Source: Closterium sp. NIES-65
Lineage: Eukaryota; Streptophyta; Zygnematophyceae; Desmidiales; Closteriaceae
Direction: 5' to 3'
Assembly (NCBI GenBank): GCA_948144175.1
Contig: CANXME010002091.1
Location: forward strand, 372,001 to 436,000
Length of the DNA: 64,000 bases
Below, piece after piece: positions 55,621 to 64,000 of the stretch (position 1 is its first letter; each line of letters begins with the position of its first letter). The notes under the pieces are model-generated. The model was not told the DNA's origin. It did no database searches and was given only the letters and a program-made list of their open reading frames with translations. The translations under genes were made by a program, and so were the position numbers.

Positions 55621-58600
55621 TTATGGCTTCCCCTAGCGTTCTCACCTTTGACGCTGAGGGTCGGGCAGTGGACTTTGAGGTCTGGGTAGATGATCTGCAG
55701 CTTTTCCTGTAGTGCGATAGGGCAGACAGCCTCTCCCTGTTTGACCTCACTTCTGGTGCCTCCCCTGCCCCTGCTGCTGATGCTGATGCCACTGTTCGCT
55801 CACAATGGGCCACACGTGACCCTACTGCTCGCCTTGCTGTGCGCCGCCACTTACCGACCACTGAGCGTGCACACTTTAGCCAGTACAAGAGTGCTCAGAC
55901 CTTGTACGACGCTGTAGTTGCACGCTACTCTTCCCCTGCCACTGCTGCACTGAGCCGCCTCATGCTATCGTACCTCTTCCGTGACCTTGCTGCCTTTCCC
56001 ACTGTTGCTGACCTCATTACGCACCTCCGCACTAGTGACACTCACTACCGCGCTGCGCTTCCTGCTGAGTTCTGCGCCAAGAACCCCCCCCCCCCATGTA
56101 CATCACCCTCTACTACATAGTCACCCGTCTCCCTGACTCTCTCCGTGTAGTCAGGGACCACTTCCTCTCTGTTTGCCCCACCACTCTCACTGTTGACCTC
56201 CTCGAGAAGGCCCTCCTAGCGATAGAGAAGAGCATAGTCGCTGTAGGAGCCTCTCGTGGTGACCCTCGCACCCCCGTCTTTGAGGGGTGTTCTCCCTCCC
56301 CCCTCTTGCCCTCTGTTGCCTCTGCTACTGCGGCCGACCTCGTTGGTTTCGAGTCGGTCGGCGCTGCGTCTGCCCCGAGCGGGAGACGCCGCTCTGGCAA
56401 GGGCAAGGGGGGCAAGGGCACAGGAGGAGGTGGAGGGGGCGGTGGAGGTGGTGGTGGAGGCGGTGGAGGGAGTGGGGGTGGTGGTGGAAGTGGTGCTCGG
56501 GGTGGCGGCGGCGGCGGCAGCAGAGGAGGCGGCGGAGGCGGCGAAGGCGGCGGCGGCGGCGGAGGCGGCGGTGGTGGAGCGAGTCGCGACTCTGCGTCGA
56601 GGAGTGGCGCCGGTGGTGGTCAGCGCCAGCAGCAGCAGCGGAGTGGTGTGACCCTGTCCCCTTAGCAGCTTCGTGAGTGGTACACTGCACGCCAGCGCGG
56701 TGGGGGTTTTGGTCCCTGCTCTTACGTTCTCCGTACCGGCAACCGCACTGGTGAGCAGTGCGGGGGTCCGCACTCCACCCAGCGCTGCTTTGGTCGCCTG
56801 ACGGACGCGTGGCGTCGCCAGTTCCCTGAGGCGTAAGAGATCCCTCGCTGGGGAGATCTGGCTAAGGCCGGGGTTGCTATCTTTGATCTTGACTTTGATG
56901 CTATTCTTGCTGCCACGTATGCTGTTGCTGATAGTGTTGAGGGTGCCTGTTACCTGTGTGTACCGCCTGACCCGGGCATTGAGGCTGCTGCGCTAGGTGC
57001 TGGTGAGACTGCTGCTCTAGGTGCTAGTGCGTCTGCTGCCCCAGGTGCCAGTGCGTCTGCCGCCCCAGGTGCTGGTGAGTCTGCTCTCTTAGGTACTACG
57101 TCGGCTCAGGCCTTCCACACCTTCACCCTGGACTCAAGTGCGTCCCGCTCCTTCTTTCGAGACCGCACCACTCTTACGCCGCTTAGTCGGCCGGTTGCAG
57201 TCTCCCTTGCAGACCTCTCTGGGGGTCCTGTCCTTGCTAGCTTCTCCACTGTCCTTCCGTGCCCTGCAGCCCCCTCTGGCACCCTATCTGGTCTCTACCT
57301 CCCCTCGTTCTCTACGAACTTGGTGAGTGGAGCGGACCTACAGGATCGAGGGGTTGACCAGTTCACTCTTGCGAGTCAGCGAGTGACCCACTGCAGGTGT
57401 GCTCGGACAGGCCGATACTTGGCCACGTTCACCCGTCGGCCAGGGTCGAGCCTGTACACCCTTACTGCTGAGTCTCCTCCTACTGCTGAGTCTGCCCAGG
57501 TAGCTGCGTCGAGTCAGGTGTTTGCTGCGGCGTCCAGGTCTGGTCCTGAGTGTGCCCCCTGCTCGTGTCGTCTGCTGTCCTACCAGACTCTCCTTTGGCA
57601 CCACCGCCTTGGTCACCCCTCCTTGCCTCGTCTCCGAGGCATGGCCTCCTGTGTCCTTGTCTCTGGTCTTCCTCGGTCTCTCCCTCCCCTTCCTCCGGGG
57701 CCTGGCCCTACCTGCGTCCCCTGCGTCGAGGGGCGACAGCGCGCCGCCCCTCACTCCTGTGAGTTTCCTTTGACAGAGGCTCCGCTGCAGACTCTACACA
57801 TGGACGTGTGGGGCCCAGCCCGCGTGAGTGGGCAGGGGAGAGAGCGGTACTTTCTGCTGGTCGTTGACGACTACTCGCGTTACACCACAGTCTTCCCCTT
57901 GCGCAGCAAGGGTGATGTCAGTGAGGTGTTGATCGGCTGGATCCGCGCAGCTCGTCTCCAGCTCAGGCAGAGCTTCGGCTTGGACTTTTCTGTTCTGCGT
58001 CTGCACTTTGACAGAGGCGGAGAGTTCTCCTCTGGCCTTCTGCGAGCCTACTGTCGTGCACGAGGCATCCGCCAGACCTTCACGCTTCCGGACTCTCTAC
58101 AGCAAAATGGGATTGCTAAGCGCCGCATTGGCATGGTCATGGACGTCGCCCGTACGTCCATGATGCATGCGGCTGCCCCCCATTTTCTGTGGCCGTTTGC
58201 GGTTCGGTACGCGGCGCATCAGATCAACCTTCAGCCCAGGGTCTCCATGCCGGAGACCTCCCCAGCTTTGCTGTGGACCGGGAAGGTTGGCGATGCGTCT
58301 GCGTTCCGTGTCTGGGGATCTCGGGCGTTGTCCGCGACTTGTCTGCGGACAAGCTGTCCCCTCGTGCTACTCCTTGCGTCTTCCTTGGCTTCCCCCCTGA
58401 CGCGCCAAGGTGGCAGTTCTACCACCCCACCTCTCGACGTGTTCTGTCCTCCCAGGACATCACGTTTGACGAGTCGGTCCCCTACTACCGCCTCTTCCCT
58501 TACCGCACTCCGTCCCTCCTCCCGCCACCGCTCTTCCTTGTGCGAGGTCCCCCCCCGGTAGACCCCCTCCCCCCTCAGGGTCTTGCCCCTTCAGGTGTGT

Positions 58601-59177
58601 CCCAGGTAGACGCAGTCGAGCCTGTCGAGGTTGCTGGTGACTCTGGTGCTGCTGAGGGTGCTGAGCCTGGCGGTGCTGACTCTGGAGGTGCTGAGCGTGT
58701 GGGTGCTACGCCTGGGGATGCTGAGCCTGAGGGTGCTACTACTGGGGGTGCTGAGCCTAGGGGTGCTACGCCTGGGGGTGCTGAGCCTGGGGTTGCTACG
58801 ACTGGGGGTGCTGAGCCTGGGGGTGCTACGCCTGGAGGTGCTGAGCCTGGGGGTGCTACGACTGGGGGTGCTGAGCTTAGGGGTGCTACCCCTGGAGGTG
58901 CTGAGCCTGGGGGTGCGGAGCCTGAGGGAGCTGGGCGTGCTCGTGTCGCGTCTGGCGGTACTGTGCCTGGAGGTTCTCTGGGTGCTTCGTCTCGGCGGGA
59001 GCCACTCTCTCCACAGGAGCTGCGTGAGTGGTTTGACCGGCGCTGGAGGCATGCTGCTGGAGCTGGAGGTTCTTCGGCTACTCAGGGTGCTGGTGTCGCG
59101 GGTCCCGGAGGTGCTCGTACGGGGAGTACTAGAGCTGCTAAGTCTGCGGGTACGACTGGAGCTGGAGCTGCTGAGGG
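55621..59177 (+). pseudogene. gag to integrase-spacer remains of K
   Basis: Gag from 55621 (MASPSVLTFDAEGRA), poly-Gly (56420-56590), LREWY, zinc finger (56720-56790), protease near 57130, LWHHRLGHPS near 57595, HMDVWGP near 57800, integrase core near 58005, GGAEP-type spacer (58660-58930) with SPQELREWF. Broken, several breaks. Confidence 0.78.
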
Positions 59178-59283
59178 TACGATAATTACGTTGTCACGAT
59201 GCTCACGATGTCACGATGCTTACCTTGTCAAGATTCTCAAGATGTCACGATGCTCTCGATAGTCACGATGCTCACGATGCTCA
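59178..59283 (+). repeat. Satellite segment S6: array 2 fragment
   Basis: About six units of the 17-bp array 2 repeat in the same orientation as in S2 and S3, including the CTCTCGATAGTC variant. It is wedged between K and L. Confidence 0.82.
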
Positions 59284-59415
59284 TGACGAGAAGTGAGAAT
59301 GGAATGAATGAACTATGAAACAGTTGGGTACAAGTACTAACCCTAATTGGGCTGTACCCCTTATGGGCTACCCCACTACAGCCTACACAAATGTATAAGT
59401 TACAATGTTCTGACA
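59284..59415 (-). repeat. Left (3') LTR of L
   Basis: 132 bp, K/J type; followed by the polypurine tract and 3' block (59416-59625). Confidence 0.85.
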
Positions 59416-59625
59416 CACCCCCATAGGCAAAGTGGGGGAGAACAAGTGGTCACAAGACCAGTCAAGCAAAGCAAAGCAAAGCAAAGTATGCTCAGGCTAG
59501 ATCACAAAGTCACCACACAGTCCAAGCACAAGAGTAAGGCCACAAGGCCAGTTCACATGCAAGGTCATATATATAAAGGTAAAACAAGAAAGGGGAGGTA
59601 TAGAAAGAAGACAGTACAAACAAGA

Positions 59626-62604
59626 TCAAGAAGTGAGCAAGTGAGGCCAGGTAGGCACAAGACCTAGCACAGTACAGAAGCGCTGATGATCACAAGGCGG
59701 AAGGGCCTTGGTGAAGATATCAGCAGTGTTGGCCTCAGAGGCCACGTAGGTGAGGCGGAGCTGACCACGCTGCTGCAGCTCACGAGACAAGAAGTAGCGG
59801 AGAGCAATGTGCTTCGTTCTGTGCTCCAGTCTGTGCTCCCAACACAAGGCCAGCATGGCTTTGTTGTTTACGTACAGAACCGGAGGAGAACGAGGCGGCT
59901 CTCCTAGGTCAGTCAGCAGGTAGGTGAGCCAGCGTAGCTCTTGTGCAGCCATGGCCCCTGCGTAGATCTCAGCCTCACAGCTGGAGCGGAGAACAGAGGA
60001 CGAGCATGTAGACCGCCACGAAACAGAACCGGAGCCAAGGATGAAGGTGTAACCCTGTGACGACCGCTGCGTAGCCTGGTCGTCAGCCCAAGAAGCGTCA
60101 GCGTGACCTGTGAGGACTACTCGACGTCGCCCTCCAAGCACTAGCCCCCTGCCCAACGTACTGCACACGTAGCGCAACACCCTCTTCGCAGCAGCCATGT
60201 GCTCTGGTCGGTGTCTCCCACGAGCAACATAGCAACATCCTCTCGATCAACACCTCAGTGACATCACTCTTGCTGCGCAAGGGGAAGACTGTGGTGTAAC
60301 GCGAGTTGTCGTCAACCACCAACAGGAAGTAGCGCTCGTGACCTTGACCACGGACGCGGGCCAGGCCCCACACGTTTATGTGAAGCGTCTGCAGCGGGGC
60401 CTCTGTCGGAGGAAACTGGGAGGTGTGAGGGGCAGCCCGCTGCCGCCCCTCGATACAAGGGACGCAGGTAGGGCCAGGCCCCAGAGGAAGGGGAGGGAGG
60501 GACCGGGGAAGACCAGAGACAAGGACACGGGAGGCCATGCCTCGGAGACGAAGCAGGGAGGGGTGACCAAGGCGGTGGTGCCAAAGGAGAGTCTCGTGAG
60601 ACAGGAGGCGACACGAGTAGGGGGCAGACTCAGGACCAGACATGGACGCTGCAGCAAACACCTGACCGGACGCAGCTACCTGACCAGACGCAGGGACAGG
60701 AGGAGACGCAGTGGTAAGTGTGTAGAGGCTCGACCCCGGCCGACATGTAAACGTGGCCAAGTGTCGGCCCGTCCGAGCGTCCGTGCAGTGGGTCACCCGC
60801 TGACTCGCAGGAGTGAACTGGTGAACTCCCCCATCCTGAAGGTCAGCGCCACTCACCAAATTCGTAGAGAACGAGGGGAGGTAAAGACCAGATAGGGTGC
60901 CAGAGGGGGCCGCCGAACACGGGAGGACAGTGGAGAAGTGAGCAAGGAGAGGACCCCCAGAGGGGTCTGCCAGAGAGACCGCAACTAGCCGACCAAGCGG
61001 CGTGAGTGCGGTGCGGTCTCAAAAGAAGGAGCGAGACGCCCGTGAGTCGAGGGTGAAGGTGAGGGAGGCTGAAGCCGACTCGGTACCTGAGAGCGCGGAC
61101 TCACGAGCACCTGAGGAAATCGATGCACTAGCACCTAGCGCAGCAGCCTCGCTAGCACCTAGAGAAGCAGCCTCACCAGTACCTTGAGCAGTAGTCTCAA
61201 TGCCCGGGTCGGGCGGGAAACAGCGGTAACAGTCACCCTCATCACTAATAGTCACAGCATACATGGCAGCAAGAATAGCATCAAAGTCAAGATCAAAGAT
61301 AGCTACTCTCGCCCTAGACAGCTCACCCCAGCGGGGGATCTGCGTGGCCTCTGGAAACTGGTGACGCCAAGCGTCCGTCAGGCGGCCAAAGCAGCGCTGG
61401 GTGGGGTGCGCACCCCCACACTGCTCACCCGCGCGGTCGGCGGTGCGTAGGACGTAGGTGCACGGACCAGTACCCCCACCCCGCTGGCGTGCAGCGTACC
61501 ACTCACGGAGCTGCTGAGGGGGGGGGGATGTCACGAGTGCGCTGCTGCTGCTGCTGCTGGCGCTGACCACCACCGGAGCCGACCCTGTGTACAGCGCCAC
61601 CCCGACCAGCTCCACCTCCTCCGCCACCGCCTCCTCCACCGCCGCCGCCCCCGCCACCTCCGCTCCCACCGCCACCGCCGCCGCGTCCGCCTCCACTGCC
61701 GCCACCGACACCTCCACCCCCGCCACCACCCCCACCACCACCCCCACTCCCTCCGCCGCCTCCACCGCCTCCACCGCCGCCTCCACCGCCCCCGCTAGCT
61801 CCTTCAGCGCCTGTGCTCCCCTTGCCCTTGCCAGAGCGGTGTCTCCCACTAGGGGTAGACGCCGCACCGACCGGCTCAAGCCCAACAAGGTCGGCCGCAG
61901 CAGCAGAGGCAACAGAGGGCAAAAGGGGGGAGGGGGAACACCCCTCAAAGATGGGGGTGCGCGGGTCACCACGAGAGGCTCCTACAGCGACTATGCTCTT
62001 CTCCGCTGCTAGGAGGGCCTTCTCGAGGAGGTCAACAGTGAGAGTGGTGGGACAGACTAAGAGAAAGTGGTCCCTGACTACGCGAAGGGAGTCAGGGAGG
62101 TGGGTGACTATGTAGTAGAGAGTGATGTACATGGGGGGGTGGGTTCTTGGCGCAGAACTCAGCAGGAAGCGCAGCGCGGTAGCGAGTGTCACTAGTGTGG
62201 AGGTGCGTAATGCGGTCAGCGACCGTGGGAAAGGCAGCAAGGTCAGGGAAGAGGTACGGTAGCATGAGGCGGCTCAGTGCAGCAGTGGCAGGGGAGGAGT
62301 AGCGTGCAACTACAGTGTCGTACAAGGTCTGAGCACTCTTGAACTGGCTAAAGTGCGCACGCTCAGAGGTAGGCAGGTGGCGACGCACAACAAGACGTGT
62401 AGCAGCATCGCGCGTGGCCCACTGTGAGCGGACAGTGGCGTCAGCATCAGCAGCAGGGGTAGGAGAGGCACCAGAGGTGAGGTCAAAGAGAGAGAGACCG
62501 TCCGCCCTATCGCACTGTAAAAAAAGCTGTAGGTCATCTATCCAGACGTCAAATTCAATGGCCCGACCCTCAACGTCAAAAGCGAGGACACTAGGGGTAG
62601 CCAT
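59626..62604 (-). pseudogene. gag-pol remains of L
   Basis: Type-1 gag from 62604 (FDVWIDDLQLFLQ), poly-Gly (61800-61610), zinc finger (61465-61390), protease near 61050, LWHHRLGHPS near 60585, integrase start near 60380, and an RNase H part ending at 59626 with HADASWADD and YVNNKAML. No RT. Broken. Confidence 0.75.
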
Positions 62605-62619
62605 GACAGCAGTAGACTA

Positions 62620-63537
62620 GCAGCGCGAACAGTAGGGTGAGGGCAGTGCAGTGACAGAGGCGCTGCTCTTACCAGACAGGGCGGCTCAGGCGGCTCGGCT
62701 GCAGGGCGACTCGGCAGCTCGGCAGCTGGGCGGTAGGCGGCTCGGCAGCTGGGCGGTAGGAGGCTCGGCAGCTGGGCGGCTTGGCGGCTTGGCTGCTGAG
62801 CGGCTCGGCGGCTTGGCTGCTGGGCGGCTCGGCGGCTCGGCTGCTGGGCGGCTCGGCGGCTCGGCTGCTCGGCGGCTCGGCTGCTCGGCGGCTCTGCTGC
62901 TGGGCAGCTTGGCGGGGCCGCAAAGGAGGCGGCGGAAGGGCCGCTGAGAGGGCGGCGTCCGGGGCCGCTGAGAGGAGGCGGCTGGGCCGCCAAGAGGAGG
63001 CGGCGGGGCCGCCAAGAGGAGGCGGCGGGGTCGCTTAATGGAGGCGGCGGGGCCGCTGAAAGGGCGGCGACGAGGCCGCTGTAGGGGTAGTGGCGGGGCC
63101 GTTGAAAGGAGACGGCGGGGCCGCTGAAAAGGGCGGCGACGGGCCGCTGAAGAGGGCGGCGACAGAGCCGCAGGGAGGGTGACGTCAGGGCCGTGCAAGG
63201 GCGGCGACGGGGCCGCTGGTGAAAGGGCGGCGAGGGGCCGCAAGGGGAGAGCGGCGACGGGCCGCGAAGGGCGGCAGATCGGGGCCGCAAGGGCAGCAGA
63301 TCAGGGCCGCAAGAGGCGCTAGGGAGCCGTGAGGGTGGCTAGGGCGGCGCGACGCGGCCGTTAGGGCGGCGCGACGCGACCGCTAGGGCAGCGCGACGAG
63401 GCCGCGAGGGGCCGCTAAGGGCGACGCGACGGGGCCATGAGGGGCCTAGCAAGGGCGCGACGGTAAAGAAAGCACACGAGGCGCGACTCGGGCCTAAGCG
63501 GAGCGCGCTCCGGGCAGGAAAAAAAAAGAATTTCGTA
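62620..63537 (-). repeat. GC-rich leader array of L
   Basis: GGCTCGGCTGCTGGGCGGC units near gag, then GGCGGCGGGGCCGCTGAAAG units. No gene is visible. Confidence 0.7.
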
Positions 63538-63585
63538 GTGGTGGGCCCTAGGAATCGTTCCCGTTAGGGAACCTGCTCGATACCA
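63538..63585 (-). promoter_or_regulatory. Primer-binding site and tRNA-iMet-like leader start of L
   Basis: Plus-strand GTGGTGGGCCC, hairpin GTTCCC-GTTA-GGGAAC, then CTGCTCGATACCA. Confidence 0.75.
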
Positions 63586-63687
63586 TGAGAAGAAACGAGA
63601 ATGAATGACTAAGGAATGAAAGTGATAAAAGTATGCAACCCTAGAATTGTGTACCCCATATAGGCTACAAAACATTATAATTTGACA
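63586..63687 (-). repeat. Right (5') LTR of L
   Basis: 102 bp, shorter than and clearly different from the left LTR. Confidence 0.8.
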
Positions 63688-63691
63688 TTAG

Positions 63692-63816
63692 TGTCAGATT
63701 TATATGACATAGCTGTTGAAGGCTATAGTGGGGTAGCACATATGGGGTACCACTTTCTAGGGTTTGTACTTGTACCCAACTTTCCCTAAGTCAATTCATT
63801 CTCGTTCATTTTCTCA
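63692..63816 (+). repeat. 5' LTR of M
   Basis: 125 bp, similar to the C LTR and to the solo LTR at 52962-53090. Confidence 0.85.
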
Positions 63817-64000
63817 TGGTATCGAGCAGGTTCCCCTGTGGGAACTGTTCCTAGGGCCCACCACCTTTTTTTTCCTGCCCGGAGCGCGCTCTACTCTGCC
63901 CGAGTCGCGCTCCCCTCTTTCAACCCTGTCGCGCCGCCTTAGCGGCTCCGTCGCGTCGCGCTTGCGGCCCCGTCGCATCGCCCTGTCTGGTATTTACCTC
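63692..64000 (+). mobile_element. Element M: start of a copia element at the window edge
   Basis: The 5' LTR (63692-63816, C type), the primer site TGGTATCGAGCAG with the GTTCCC-CTGT-GGGAAC hairpin (to about 63864) and GC-rich leader units. The last 18 bases (CTGTCTGGTATTTACCTC) resemble the protease-region sequence coding LSG.YL, so the leader may be short or rearranged; this is tentative. It runs off the window. Confidence 0.7.

Larger units (their letters stand above)
54443..59177 (+). mobile_element. Element K: 5' half of a copia element in U2
   Basis: A plus-strand fossil with 5' LTR (54443-54569), primer site, GC-rich leader, type-1 gag, poly-Gly, zinc finger, protease, integrase and GGAEP-type spacer. 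It stops at about 59177 against an array 2 fragment. RT, RNase H and a 3' LTR are absent, so no target duplication can be checked. Broken, several breaks. Confidence 0.85.
59284..63687 (-). mobile_element. Element L: composite copia fossil with unlike LTRs
   Basis: The minus-strand left part (3' LTR 59284-59415, 3' block, RNase H) has a K/J-type LTR, while the right part (integrase, protease, gag, leader, 5' LTR 63586-63687) has a shorter LTR of another type. The flanks (GCTCA and TTAG) do not form a target duplication. RT is absent. It is most simply two fossils fused by recombination. Broken, several breaks. Confidence 0.75.

Noticed and set aside
59178-59283. Target duplication or 3' end for K
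   Set aside because: The boundary is array 2 DNA with no LTR and no match to the left flank of K.

Overview
The window looks like nuclear DNA of a GC-rich green-lineage eukaryote. The best guess is a streptophyte alga or early plant (low confidence). The grounds are one spliced host gene, many Ty1/copia LTR retrotransposons primed by initiator tRNA-Met, and no bacterial-style gene order. I could not run searches; family calls rest on motifs I can read.

Layout. Positions 1-1139 (minus) hold the 5' part of a DNAJC21/Jjj1-type J-domain co-chaperone gene with one intron; it runs off the left edge. Positions 1140-2189 show no gene. From about 2190 to 64000 the window is a graveyard of nested copia-type fossils, named here B to M, laid over an older tandem repeat. 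The older repeat is a higher-order satellite. Its unit is: AT-rich block U1, a 16-bp GC-rich minisatellite (array 1), AT-rich block U2, and a 17-bp minisatellite (array 2). Pieces survive at 11561-11822, 16637-17943, 35116-36365, 37813-38347, 53651-54442 (cut by a solo LTR) and 59178-59283.

Nesting. C (minus, 2190-11560) carries B (minus, 4069-7549) inside its integrase region. D (minus, 11823-16636) carries a solo LTR of another family. F (plus, 17944-35115) carries G (minus, 21188-28404, the youngest and most complete copy) and H (minus, 30164-33090). A short non-autonomous LTR element lies at 36366-37812. E (minus, 38348-53650) carries I (plus, 44998-52401), a solo LTR and J. K (plus, 54443-59177), the composite L (minus, 59284-63687) and the start of M (plus, 63692-64000) close the window. 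Five-base target-site duplications can be read for B, D, F, G, E (one mismatch), I (one mismatch), the short element and three solo LTRs.

Element design. All full elements share LTRs of about 102-136 bp, a leader that starts with a tRNA-iMet-type primer-binding site and then GC-rich arrays, a gag with a long glycine tract and an unusual zinc-finger spacing, protease, integrase, a repeat-rich spacer, RT and RNase H, a conserved 3' untranslated block, a polypurine tract and the 3' LTR. The observations most worth a second look are the antisense tRNA-iMet-like leaders with a covarying hairpin next to the primer site, the broken higher-order satellite with paralogous empty sites, the repeated LREWY peptide module, and the short non-autonomous partner that shares leader and 3' signals with the large elements.
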